From: DASXTB01 sp036505615
GTDB taxonomy: Bacteria > Acidobacteriota > UBA6911 > JACQSX01
Direction: 5' to 3'
DNA: 15,316 bases
NCBI GenBank assembly: GCA_036505615.1
Contig: DASXTB010000298.1
Location: forward strand, 1-15,316
Shown one piece after another: positions 5,951-13,374 of this stretch. The notes beneath the pieces were generated by a model that worked only from the letters and a program-made list of their open reading frames with translations, did not search any database and was not told the DNA's origin. The translations under genes were made by a program, and so were the position numbers. Within the stretch, counting starts at the first letter, position 1; the number at the start of each line of letters is the position of its first letter.

Positions 5951-8371
5951 TCAATCTCCTCTCATTTGCTTCACCGAACCGCCTCCCTTGATGGCCTTTC
6001 CATCGCCTCCCTCCCATGGAGGTGGAACAAGGCGCGGTTCGGGATATTCAATCTCGGGAAATGCCGCGGGACCATAACGTGCGTCCTTGCCCTGTCTCTT
6101 TGCCTGCAGAGCCTTGAGCACTTTCTGGGGAGCCAGCGGGATCTCATCGATGCGCACTCGGACGGCATCGTAAACCGCGTTACAGATCGCGGGCGCGACT
6201 GGCAGCAGCGGCCCTTGTCCTATTTCTTTTGCGCCAAAGGGTCCGTTGGGATCGGGATCCTCCACCAGGTAGGTCACGATTTCGCACATATCCAGGGTAG
6301 TAGGGCTTTTGTAATCAAGCATCGACGGGCATTGATGAAGATTGCGCCGGAACACCTGTTCTTCCATCAATGCTTCACCCAGCGCCATATAAACGCTCCC
6401 TTCAGCCTGGCCGATGGCAAGCAGCGGATTTATCGCTCTACCCACATCGTGAGCGATCCATATCTTTGGAACCTGAACAATGCCGCTTTCTGCGTCCACT
6501 TCCACCTCGGCGACGCACGCCGTGTAGCTGTAAGCGGGAGAAGGCCCCACGCCGCTGCCCTTGTATTTCGCCGCCGAGGCGGGTGGCGTGTAACTGCCGA
6601 CCGTGCCGATAGTGCCGTGCTTTGCCTCGGCCAGCTGCACCGCCGCTGCGAATTCGACGCCGCACTCGGGATTTTCCGCATCGAAAATTCTTCGATCCGC
6701 CGCTGCCAGCCGTGAAGCAGGAACTTTCAATTCGCCCGAAACAGCCTCAAACAAAATCACGCGAGCGCGCTCGGCGGCCTCCAGCGCGGCGTTCCCGGTC
6801 ATCAAGGTCACGCGGCTGGAGTAGCTCCCAAGATCCACGGGCGTCAAATCCGTGTCGGCAGTGACAACTCGAATATCAAAAGGATCAATCCCCAGGACTT
6901 CGGCGACTACATAGGCAAGCACGGAATCGGATCCTTGACCGATCTCAGTGCTGCCACAAAAACAAGTGACACCGCCGGAGCGATCCAGTTTGAGTTGAAC
7001 ACCCGAGTGCGGCATTTGGTTCCAGTAAATCGGCAGGCCGGCGCCGCTGATGTACGAGCTGCATGCCAGGCCGACACCGCGTCCTTCGGGAAGTTTGCGA
7101 AACTTCTCTCTCCAGCCGGAACCGTCCACGACCTTTTGAATACACTCGGCCAGAGCGCAGGACCCAACGCGCATCCAGTTGGCAGTTAGCGAGAAAGGCT
7201 GGACCAGATTCTTCAACCGCAACCCAGCGGGATCCATCCCCAGGCGCTCAGCGGCCTTGTCAATCTGGATCTCCAGAGCGAATCGAGGCTGAGGTGTTCC
7301 GTGCCCTCGCTTCGGCCCACAGGGAGGTTTGTTGGTGAAAACTCGCGCTCCGCGGAATCGATACCGCGGGACTTTATAAGTGACCGTCTGTAGAGCGCCT
7401 GTGTAGTAGGTGCTCGCCACTCCGTAACTCCCGTAGGCGCCGCCGTCCAGCAACGTCTGAAAATCAAGACCAGTGATTGATCCATCATTGGTCATACCCA
7501 TGCGCGACTGCATCAGCACCGGATGCCTTCCCCGGTGGCAGTAGAAAACTTCCTCCCGCGTAAGGGTGATCTTCACAGGCCGGCCTGTCTTTCGAGCCAG
7601 CGCCGCCACGACGATCTCATGGCTGAACGGATCGCTCTTCCCGCCAAAACCGCCGCCGTTAGGCATGGCGATAACGCGCACCTGCGAAGCGGGCATCTGC
7701 ATCACTTGGGCAAGGGCGCGGTGTACATAATGTGGAGTCTGCGTGGAAGACCAAAGGGTCAGCTTGCCATCGGCGTCCAATTTCGCCGCCGCCGAATGCT
7801 GTTCCATCGGCAGGTGCGTGCTCCCCTGATAGAAGAAGAGGTCCTCCAGCACGAAGTCAGCTTGCTGCAGAGCGGCTTCTACGTCTCCAAACTGCAGGTG
7901 CACCTTTTTGTGGATGTTGCCGGACTCGGCATAGTCGTGGAGTTGCGGCAGAGGGTTGTCTAGAGACTCCTGGATGGACATGATCGGCTTGAGAGGCTCG
8001 TAGGTCACCCCTATTTGGCGCGCGGCCTCTTCGGCCGTCTCTTCGTCGACGGCGGCCACGGCGGCCACCGGATCACCCACGAAGCGGACGCGGTCGATGC
8101 AGAGGGCGTGCTCATCCTGGCTAACGGGCAGAATCCCAAAGCGAATGGGCAGCTCGGAGCCCAGGAGGACAGCCTCCACCCCCTCCAGTCGTTCGGCGCG
8201 CGAGGTATCAATGCGCAGGATGCGGGCGTGCGGCTGAGTGGAACGCAGCACCTTGGCGAATAGCATTCTCGGAAAAAACAGGTCATCGGCAAACTTCGTC
8301 TCGCCGACGCACTTGGCGCGCGCGTCCACTTTTCGAAGCGGCTTGCCGATGATCTTCAAATCCTTGCTCAT
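5951..8371 (-). CDS. Molybdopterin subunit, HcrA-like
   Basis: 806 residues. Large catalytic subunit of a xanthine-oxidase-family molybdenum enzyme. The N-terminal aldehyde-oxidase a/b-hammerhead domain (about 18-130) is followed by the Mo-cofactor-binding domains. Visible cofactor motifs are GGGFGGKS (239-246), the PCG..RGHGTPQ loop (350-361), EIGQGSDS (476-483), GSYSSRVTLMTGNAA (515-529) and GAKEIGQG with the predicted catalytic glutamate E716. The GSYSSR segment and the HcrB-type partner favour the 4-hydroxybenzoyl-CoA reductase branch, which removes a phenolic hydroxyl in anaerobic aromatic degradation, but the substrate cannot be fixed from sequence alone. AGAAGG lies 4 nt before the ATG at 8371. 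The upstream 2Fe-2S gene ends 16 nt earlier, so the two are surely co-transcribed. The 542-nt gap to the FAD subunit is abnormal for such operons and is filled by repeats. Confidence 0.93.
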   Translation of the reverse strand: MSKDLKIIGKPLRKVDARAKCVGETKFADDLFFPRMLFAKVLRSTQPHARILRIDTSRAERLEGVEAVLLGSELPIRFGILPVSQDEHALCIDRVRFVGDPVAAVAAVDEETAEEAARQIGVTYEPLKPIMSIQESLDNPLPQLHDYAESGNIHKKVHLQFGDVEAALQQADFVLEDLFFYQGSTHLPMEQHSAAAKLDADGKLTLWSSTQTPHYVHRALAQVMQMPASQVRVIAMPNGGGFGGKSDPFSHEIVVAALARKTGRPVKITLTREEVFYCHRGRHPVLMQSRMGMTNDGSITGLDFQTLLDGGAYGSYGVASTYYTGALQTVTYKVPRYRFRGARVFTNKPPCGPKRGHGTPQPRFALEIQIDKAAERLGMDPAGLRLKNLVQPFSLTANWMRVGSCALAECIQKVVDGSGWREKFRKLPEGRGVGLACSSYISGAGLPIYWNQMPHSGVQLKLDRSGGVTCFCGSTEIGQGSDSVLAYVVAEVLGIDPFDIRVVTADTDLTPVDLGSYSSRVTLMTGNAALEAAERARVILFEAVSGELKVPASRLAAADRRIFDAENPECGVEFAAAVQLAEAKHGTIGTVGSYTPPASAAKYKGSGVGPSPAYSYTACVAEVEVDAESGIVQVPKIWIAHDVGRAINPLLAIGQAEGSVYMALGEALMEEQVFRRNLHQCPSMLDYKSPTTLDMCEIVTYLVEDPDPNGPFGAKEIGQGPLLPVAPAICNAVYDAVRVRIDEIPLAPQKVLKALQAKRQGKDARYGPAAFPEIEYPEPRLVPPPWEGGDGKAIKGGGSVKQMRGD

Positions 8372-8387
8372 AAACCTTCTCAGGATT

Positions 8388-8969
8388 TCAGGTTCGCTGC
8401 AAACCTCCGACCTTCGAGTTGTGGCCTTCGACTTTCGACTCTCGGCTTAGACCTTCGACCTTCGACTTGCGATCTGCGACTTCCGGGTCAGATTTACGCA
8501 TCTTTTCAGCAGCCGCTTCCACGGCTTCATAGATCTTGATATAGCCGGTGCAGCGACACAGATTTCCCGCCAGAGCTTCCTGGATCTCGCGACGCGATGG
8601 AGCGTCATTCCGGTCGAGCAATTCTTTTGCTGCAAGAAGGAAGCCCGGAGTGCAATAGCCGCACTGCGCAGCGCCCAGATCTGCGAAAGCTTCCTGCAGC
8701 GGATGGAGCCGGCCACCCGCCGCCATTCCCTCCACTGTGGAGATTTCTGATTCCTGAAGTTCTACCGGCAACGCCAGGCATGAAAGAGTCGGCTTTCCGT
8801 CAACCAGCACCGTACAGGTTCCGCACTCGCCCAGTTCACAGCCATGCTTGGTTCCCGTCAGGCCCAAGTCTTCCCGTAAAACTTCCAGCAGTGTCTTGTG
8901 AACGGCGGCCGCAACCTGAACCCGCTCACCGTTCACTTTCAGCGTGAGAAGCTGCTTCATATATTTCAT
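8388..8969 (-). CDS. 2Fe-2S subunit, HcrC-like, with repeat-derived tail
   Basis: 193 residues. Small iron-sulfur subunit of the same molybdenum hydroxylase. The plant-type ferredoxin domain binds the first cluster with C44, C49, C52 and C64 (CELGECGTC, then C64). The helical domain binds the second with C103, C106, C138 and C140 (CGYC and CRC). Family members usually end at about 155-165 residues. Here residues 160 to about 189 are translated from a heptamer array and read as a repeated SKVEG-like peptide (SKVEGLS, SKVEGHN, SKVGGLQ). The ATG at 8969 overlaps the TGA of the upstream tetR gene (ATGA), indicating translational coupling. An alternative start, M4 at 8960, is possible. The protein would pass electrons between the Mo centre and FAD. 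Confidence 0.94.
   Translation of the reverse strand: MKYMKQLLTLKVNGERVQVAAAVHKTLLEVLREDLGLTGTKHGCELGECGTCTVLVDGKPTLSCLALPVELQESEISTVEGMAAGGRLHPLQEAFADLGAAQCGYCTPGFLLAAKELLDRNDAPSRREIQEALAGNLCRCTGYIKIYEAVEAAAEKMRKSDPEVADRKSKVEGLSRESKVEGHNSKVGGLQRT
8402..8484. repeat. Heptamer array D inside the hcrC-like gene
   Basis: Eleven 7-bp units in two registers, 8402-8443 and 8450-8484, separated by a 6-nt unit. Words include GACCTTC, GACTTTC, GACTCTC, GACTTGC, GATCTGC and GACTTCC. The one-base slip sits within the reading frame of the 2Fe-2S subunit. No inverted partner was found close by, so this looks like a solo array. Confidence 0.88.
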
Positions 8970-9610
8970 GCCGCTCCAACAGAGTTTTGAACGCCGGCTC
9001 TTGCGGTAACACTTTCAGACTTGAGCCCGCCGACCAGCAAATCCGCAAACTGTTCTCCGATTTCTTCAACCGACAACGAACCGTTCGGTGAATACCACTG
9101 AGCCGTCCAGTTCAGCGCACCCAGCATGGCCCACACTGCCGCACGGATGTCGCACTCTCGAAAAACTCCCTGATCCATTCCCCGCTTTACCAGCCGGCGC
9201 AGCAAGTGCTCATACTGATCGCGCTTCTCGATGATCTTGCCCAGCAGCGCCGGAGGGAGGTCCCGGAATTCAATGTGCGCCGCCGAACCTTGCACGTCAT
9301 CGAGCATGCATCGAAGTTGTGCCCGAATGATGCGATGAAGCTGAACATCGGCGGCATCGTGGCGGCGAACGATTTGCCGCGCCTCCTCCAACATCCTGTC
9401 CAGGGAATAGTCCTGGCAGAAGAAGAGCAGTTCCTGCTTGGATCGAAAGTAATAGTAAAGATTGGCCTTGGTCATCTGGATACAGTCCGCAATTTCCTGC
9501 ATCGTCGCCTGAGCAAAACCATTGCGACTGAATTCCCGCGCCGCCGAGCGCAGGATTTCCAGCCGATTGCGATGATAATTGCGATACCGTCCCCGGCTTT
9601 TCGACTTCAC
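8966..9610 (-). CDS. TetR-family repressor of the hydroxylase operon
   Basis: 214 residues from a GTG at 9610; an in-frame TAG two codons upstream excludes a longer form. The N-terminal TetR HTH spans about 17-64, with the pattern AAREFSRNGFAQATMQEIA, recognition helix MTKANLYYYF and KQELL. The ligand domain contains ALNWTAQWYSPNGSLSVEEI, similar to TetR regulators of CoA-linked fatty-acid and aromatic pathways (KstR2- or PaaR-like C-terminal domains). The stop overlaps the hcrC-like start by ATGA, so the regulator is the first gene of the operon it probably controls. An acyl-CoA or aromatic-CoA ligand is a reasonable guess. The promoter appears to place transcription start at the GTG, implying a leaderless message. 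Confidence 0.93.
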   Translation of the reverse strand: MKSKSRGRYRNYHRNRLEILRSAAREFSRNGFAQATMQEIADCIQMTKANLYYYFRSKQELLFFCQDYSLDRMLEEARQIVRRHDAADVQLHRIIRAQLRCMLDDVQGSAAHIEFRDLPPALLGKIIEKRDQYEHLLRRLVKRGMDQGVFRECDIRAAVWAMLGALNWTAQWYSPNGSLSVEEIGEQFADLLVGGLKSESVTARAGVQNSVGAA

Positions 9611-9616
9611 GGTCTA

Positions 9617-9646
9617 ATTTTAACCTGAGGGTCGAATTTAATTCAA
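9617..9646 (-). promoter_or_regulatory. Sigma-70-like promoter and palindrome before tetR
   Basis: On the minus strand TTGAAT (9641-9646), an 18-bp spacer and TAAAAT (9617-9622) form a good promoter. Six bases separate the -10 box from the GTG. The palindrome GAATT-T-AATTC (9634-9644) overlaps the -35 box and is a candidate autoregulatory operator. Both are predictions from sequence only. Confidence 0.5.
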
Positions 9647-9655
9647 GGGGGTGTG

Positions 9656-10074
9656 CAGGGGATATGAGGAGGATACGAAGGAGATATGAGGAGCATATGA
9701 AGGGATATGAAAAGGCTAATTGGGGGGATTAGATACGAGAGGATAGTTGGCAGACAGGCGTTCCCCTCTATTCTCGGATTATTCACAAACACGCAACACA
9801 GAGGCACAAAGGACACGGAGAACAGCACAGAGGGGCGGGGCTGAAACTTAAAGTATGAAGACTCGTAAAAACATCCCCTCGTTATCTGTTTCAGTCTTCA
9901 TACTTGAAGCTTCAGCGCCATCCTCTGTGCAATCTTCGCGTCCTTTGTGCCATCCGTGTTGAATGTTTGTAAATAATCCAAGTGAAAATCCTCTCGGGAA
10001 CCATATCCTCCTATCATCCCTCTCATATCCCTCTCATATCCTCTCATGTCCCCTTCATATCCTCTCATTCCGCC
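9656..10074. repeat. Nested imperfect palindrome of about 420 bp
   Basis: Three concentric inverted pairs. The outer pair is made of GGATATGAGAGG-like words repeating every 9-12 bp, at about 9656-9742 and, inverted, 10000-10074. The middle arms are 53 nt at 9781-9833 and 9922-9974, about 80 percent complementary, containing GGCACAAAGGAC and GCACAGAGG. The inner arms are 24 nt at 9840-9863 and 9893-9916 (22 of 24 paired), around a 29-nt loop. No credible gene is inside. Its right edge is 6 nt from the stop of the next gene. It shares the plan of the element at 5415-5948: short-unit arrays outside, palindromes inside. Confidence 0.85.
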
Positions 10075-10080
10075 CCGACC

Positions 10081-10743
10081 TCACCACCACATGTACCTGT
10101 TCTCGTAGTACTCTGCCTGTCTCTTCGGATAGCGTTCTTTGAACTCTCGATATTTTTTCAGCAGGCTCTGATAGCGGCGATCGGAGGAACGAATCGGCTT
10201 GTGGGGGAAATCAAGCAGGTATTGTTCCACCTTGCGCATGTTCTTGCTCGAAAACCGCCAGTCATAGTCTCCCAGCCAGCTTAAGTTGACCAGGGCATAA
10301 CCCTTCAGCCTTCCGGTAAAATCTACATAAGGGTCAAAGTAACTGAGCGCCAAGTGGCGCACGTTCTTGAATATCGGCCTGCGCCCATGCAATCCCGCGT
10401 CGCGGGAGCGAGCCACCGAGCCCCATTTGCCCTCGCGGCGAAACACAAAGAGGACGTGGTCGATTCCATCGACCGACTCGAAGCTCATCAGGATGGGCGG
10501 AAAGGCGTGTTGCTCCAAGATCACAGCGGCGGCCAGAGCCGCTTCCAGGCAGTGTGCCGTGCCGCGCGCTACTACTTCACGGAACGACCGCAGCGTTTCC
10601 CCGCGACGCTCCCAGTTATAAGGAAGGGATCGCAGCCACTGTTGCACCTGGCGGGGCTTGCGCAGAGCGCCGATCAGTTCCAGCTCCCTGGGACGAAAGC
10701 AAGAGCGCGGCGGCGGATGCAGCTCGAAAAGCTTCGAATTCAT
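10081..10743 (-). CDS. Transglutaminase-like hypothetical protein
   Basis: 220 residues. It resembles a compact papain/transglutaminase-fold family. C65 sits in GTAHCLEAALAAA at the start of a helix, H96 in the strand DHVLFVFR, and an acidic residue (D115) follows in KWGSVARSRD, giving a possible Cys-His-Asp triad. The C-terminal part is basic and aromatic (KKYREFKERYPKR, ending MWW). There is no signal peptide, so it is probably cytoplasmic. The substrate is unknown; family members may be peptidases, amidases or inactive binders. No clear Shine-Dalgarno precedes the ATG at 10743. Neighbours do not suggest a pathway. The gene is certainly coding; the fold assignment is moderate. Confidence 0.8.
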   Translation of the reverse strand: MNSKLFELHPPPRSCFRPRELELIGALRKPRQVQQWLRSLPYNWERRGETLRSFREVVARGTAHCLEAALAAAVILEQHAFPPILMSFESVDGIDHVLFVFRREGKWGSVARSRDAGLHGRRPIFKNVRHLALSYFDPYVDFTGRLKGYALVNLSWLGDYDWRFSSKNMRKVEQYLLDFPHKPIRSSDRRYQSLLKKYREFKERYPKRQAEYYENRYMWW

Positions 10744-10820
10744 CGACCGACAATTCTACAGGAACGCGAGGCCGGGCGAGTCTTGGGGGCGCGAGCCGTC
10801 GGGTTGGCGCAGTGAGGTTT

Positions 10821-10848
10821 CCAGTCTCGAATTTCGAGGCTCGAGGAT
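10821..10848. repeat. Mini heptamer array, about 4 units
   Basis: CCAGTCT, CGAATTT, CGAGGCT and CGAGGAT in register, ending two bases before the stop codon (10851-10853) of the minus-strand secreted protein gene. It is short, so chance is possible, but word type and position agree with the other arrays. The rest of 10744-10820 shows nothing recognised. Confidence 0.5.
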
Positions 10849-10850
10849 TG

Positions 10851-11300
10851 TCACCGCCGTATCTTGACGCCAGTGTCGGGAGCGTTCTGGTAGGCCTTCC
10901 AGTAAACGATGCGCGAGCGCGCGTCGCCGATCGACATCTGGCCGTGCTTAACCTGCTTTAGAATTTTCTTTTCCACTTCTTTGCGTTGTTTTGCTTCCTT
11001 TTTTGGCAAGGCTGTCAGGTTGTTAAAGTCCGCCACGCCTCCCAACTCAGGCGGGATCAAGAAACCTACCACAACGCGTTTTTCGTCGGGTGCGTAACCA
11101 TCTCGGACTTTCACCTGGCGTGCCATTTCCCTGGGGATCTTCGTATTGCCGCTGATGCGCACGTAATTCTTGTCTGTATTTCTTCCGTAGATCCGCTGGC
11201 CGAACGCGGGACTGGAGATCAGGGCCGGCAGCAGCAGTGAGAGAATCACAGCGCAGTATCCATTCCATTTGCGGCAGTCAGAGGTCAAGCCGGTGATCAT
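10851..11300 (-). CDS. Secreted protein with degenerate HNH-like domain
   Basis: 149 residues with a Sec signal peptide (hydrophobic CAVILSLLLPALISS, then AFG-Q cleavage near residue 34). The mature part has YAPDEKRVVVGFLIPPELGGVADFNNL, aligning by eye with secreted HNH-type proteins of the pattern DHxIPLELGG...NNLWP. The metal-binding histidine position is glycine (VVGFLIP). The C-terminal helices (KKEAKQRKEVEKKILKQV, then MSIGDARSRI) fit the helical end of that family. If so, it is a catalytically dead relative with a binding role in the envelope. TATAAA ends 8 nt before the ATG and no ribosome-binding site is seen, so a leaderless mRNA is possible. It is separate from the hydrolase gene, 108 nt upstream on the same strand. 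Confidence 0.78.
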   Translation of the reverse strand: MITGLTSDCRKWNGYCAVILSLLLPALISSPAFGQRIYGRNTDKNYVRISGNTKIPREMARQVKVRDGYAPDEKRVVVGFLIPPELGGVADFNNLTALPKKEAKQRKEVEKKILKQVKHGQMSIGDARSRIVYWKAYQNAPDTGVKIRR

Positions 11301-11408
11301 GCCAATATTTTATATACCGATACGGCGCAAGATAGTGGGAAAAATCACAAAGGGAGCCGCTAATCAATACAAGAAGGCCGCAAATAGACACAAAGTGATG
11401 CAAAGTCC

Positions 11409-12080
11409 TTATAATTCCCTTCTAAGAAAGTCTATTGTCCTGCGCCATGCGTCCTTGGCGGCTTTCTCGTTGTACACATCCGGGCGCTCATCGTTGAAGA
11501 AAGCATGATTGGCATCCGGATAAATGTGGATTTCGGCGTGCTTCCCCAAAGCCTTTAGTTGTTTTTCCAGCTCGCGGACGCTTTCCGGCGTCACAGACGT
11601 GTCCTTTCCCGCGTAAAGACCGAGTAGGGGCGCTTTCAAGTTTTTCAGGTCGGGTTTAATGCTAGGGTGGCCGCCGTAAAAGACCACGCAGGCGCCGACT
11701 TCGGAATTCTTGCAGGCGGCAAACAAGGATAGCGCACCACCCATGCAGTATCCCACCGTCCCTATCTTGTCGCTGCTCGTATTCGCGTTCTCCAACAGGT
11801 AATGAACAGCGCCGCGCAGATCTTTTTCCGTCTCATCGATGCGCAAACTCATCATCAACTTTCCAGCTTCATCGGGTGATTTTGTGGTCTTGCCGTGGTA
11901 GAGGTCCGGCGCCAGCGCGGTGAAACCAGCCTCGGCAAAGCGATCCGCCACATCCTTGATATGGGGGACCAGGCCCCACCATTCCTGTATCACAATCACA
12001 CCTGGCCCCTTTTGCTTGGGTAGAGCCAGGTAACCGGATGCCTCTTTACCATTGGATCGGAACTCCACTGTTTCGCCCAT
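11409..12080 (-). CDS. Dienelactone hydrolase family protein
   Basis: 223 residues, the normal family length. Alpha/beta-hydrolase of the carboxymethylenebutenolidase type. The nucleophile is C112 in GYCMGG, the acid D160 in AGKDTSVTP, the histidine H192 in ANHAFFN. The E33 of QEWWG, which holds the cysteine in its resting state in DLH, is present. Such enzymes open dienelactone to maleylacetate in chlorocatechol degradation, but many chromosomal homologues act on other esters or lactones. No catechol genes are nearby, so the substrate stays open. GGGAG lies 7 nt before the ATG at 12080. There is no signal peptide, so it is cytoplasmic. Divergent from the downstream secreted protein gene across 271 bp that hold a REP-like unit and an 18-bp palindrome. 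Confidence 0.95.
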   Translation of the reverse strand: MGETVEFRSNGKEASGYLALPKQKGPGVIVIQEWWGLVPHIKDVADRFAEAGFTALAPDLYHGKTTKSPDEAGKLMMSLRIDETEKDLRGAVHYLLENANTSSDKIGTVGYCMGGALSLFAACKNSEVGACVVFYGGHPSIKPDLKNLKAPLLGLYAGKDTSVTPESVRELEKQLKALGKHAEIHIYPDANHAFFNDERPDVYNEKAAKDAWRRTIDFLRREL

Positions 12081-12138
12081 GACATACTCCCATGATTTGA
12101 AAGGCCCTCGGTTTGGCTGCCAAAGGGCGCCAGCAAGA

Positions 12139-12228
12139 GGGGTCAGGTCTTCAGAAATTCAAAATCCATGCCAGTAGAATGGTCAGGTCTTCGAAAATTC
12201 AAAATCCGAAATCCGAAGACCTGACCCC
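12139..12228. repeat. REP-like palindromic unit
   Basis: The word GGTCAGGTCTTC occurs twice directly (12141-12152 and 12181-12192), each followed by AAATTCAAAATCC-like sequence, then once inverted (GAAGACCTGACCCC, 12215-12228). The second and third copies form a 13-bp perfect stem (12181-12193 with 12214-12226) and a 20-nt loop. A duplicated plus inverted word of this kind is typical of REP/BIME units linked to RAYT transposases. It lies in the divergent promoter region of the hydrolase and the secreted protein. Confidence 0.75.
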
Positions 12229-12301
12229 AAAAACTTTCCGCCTTCATTCTCCAATCTAAGTATACTCTGTGATACCTGTCAGAAGGCTGCCGACGGAGTG
12301 A

Positions 12302-12319
12302 GGCGAATAATTATTCGCC
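12302..12319. promoter_or_regulatory. Perfect 18-bp palindrome in the leader
   Basis: GGCGAATAA-TTATTCGCC is a perfect dyad with no loop, 32 bp upstream of the ATG at 12352. A -10-like TATACT lies at 12261-12266, without a convincing -35 box, so the dyad would fall in the transcribed leader. It could be an operator for a dimeric repressor; the lack of a loop argues against an RNA hairpin role. Confidence 0.45.
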
Positions 12320-12351
12320 CCAACCGAGATTTCAAGGGAGGTTTTAAAGTT

Positions 12352-13359
12352 ATGTTTAGAAGAAAAAGCACCATTGCCGTGGTTTTCGTTCTCACGCTGG
12401 CAGTGGCTAAGGCGGACTTGAAGTTCCGCGAGACGACCAAGCTGGAAGGCGGTCTGATTGCCGGCGTTGCAAGGGTCTTCGGCCGTTTAGGAGGACAGAA
12501 ACTGGATTCTGTCGAGTCCCACGTTTACATCCATGGAGATCGCTTGCGGCGCGAAGACTCGCAGCGAGTACAAGTGATTCGCCTCGACAAGGAAGATTTT
12601 GTTGACATCAACTTGAAGGACAAGACCTACACAATTTTGACGTTCGATCAGATGCGGGCGCAAATCGAAGAGGCTCAGCGCAAGCTCTCCGAATCGTCTA
12701 GAGACAAGGGCCGGGACACACCGGACGTAACCTTTAAGCTCGACTTCAAGGACACGGGGAAGACGGAGACCATCAACGGCTATCCTTGCAGAGAATTCGT
12801 GATGGAAGCCAGAATGGAAGCTCAGGATAAGGAAAAGAAGCAATCAGCCGAGATGGTCATGAACGGGAATCTCTGGGTTACCGACTCCGTGCCCGGCTAT
12901 CAAGAAGCCAAAGAATTCCACCGCAAGCTGGCCCAGAAAATGGGAGCCCTCTTCCTAAGTCGCAATCAGGGTGCGATGAACGATCCTCGTATCGGCAAAG
13001 CGATGCAGGAAATGGCGAACAAAACGGCGACCATGAACGGTACGCCGATTATTTCAGTCGTTACATTTTCTGCAGCCGGCACGGGCGACCCCAATGCTCA
13101 AGGCCAGGCGCAGACAGAGGCGAAACCCAAGGAAGACAGCAGCCCGATCCCCAGCTTCGGAAAAATTCTGGGCGGTTTTGGCAGGAAAAAGAAGGAAGAA
13201 AAGAAAGAGGAGAAGAAGGAAACCGATTCGACCACTCAGACATCGACCGGGGGAGTAGTGTTGTTCAAGGCCAGAACCGAGTACAGCGATTTTTCGACGT
13301 CGTCAGTCGATGCCTCGCTGTTTGACATCCCCGCGGGTTTTAAGCAGCTGCGCAGGTGA
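12352..13359 (+). CDS. Secreted DUF4412-like protein
   Basis: 335 residues. The frame stays open upstream to a GTG at 12298, but the ATG at 12352 has GGGAGG ten bases before it and begins a clean signal peptide (basic FRRKS, hydrophobic core, AKA-D cleavage near 21). The mature protein has beta-strand-rich sequence with NGYPCREFVMEARM and LWVTDSVPGYQEA, the pattern of DUF4412-type envelope proteins of unknown function. Residues about 275-300 form a Lys/Glu-rich stretch (RKKKEEKKEEKKE), likely disordered and highly charged. The C-terminal strand ends FDIPAGFKQL, typical of the family. It is a single-gene unit. A heptamer array begins 15 nt after the TGA. The domain name is from motif memory and is less certain than the gene itself. 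Confidence 0.88.
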   Translation: MFRRKSTIAVVFVLTLAVAKADLKFRETTKLEGGLIAGVARVFGRLGGQKLDSVESHVYIHGDRLRREDSQRVQVIRLDKEDFVDINLKDKTYTILTFDQMRAQIEEAQRKLSESSRDKGRDTPDVTFKLDFKDTGKTETINGYPCREFVMEARMEAQDKEKKQSAEMVMNGNLWVTDSVPGYQEAKEFHRKLAQKMGALFLSRNQGAMNDPRIGKAMQEMANKTATMNGTPIISVVTFSAAGTGDPNAQGQAQTEAKPKEDSSPIPSFGKILGGFGRKKKEEKKEEKKETDSTTQTSTGGVVLFKARTEYSDFSTSSVDASLFDIPAGFKQLRR

Positions 13360-13374
13360 GCAAGTAAGCACGTT

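Noticed and set aside
5813..6715. 300-residue plus-strand ORF
   Set aside because: It lies mostly opposite the clear molybdopterin subunit gene and starts inside palindromic repeats.
10354..10961. Plus-strand ORFs opposite the transglutaminase-like gene
   Set aside because: Arg/Ala/Ser-rich shadow frames without start signals.
11311..11408. Short motif region with GCCGCTAATCAATAC and CCGCAAATAGACAC, considered as another array
   Set aside because: The words are similar to dispersed intergenic motifs but are not in a regular period; nothing firm can be claimed.
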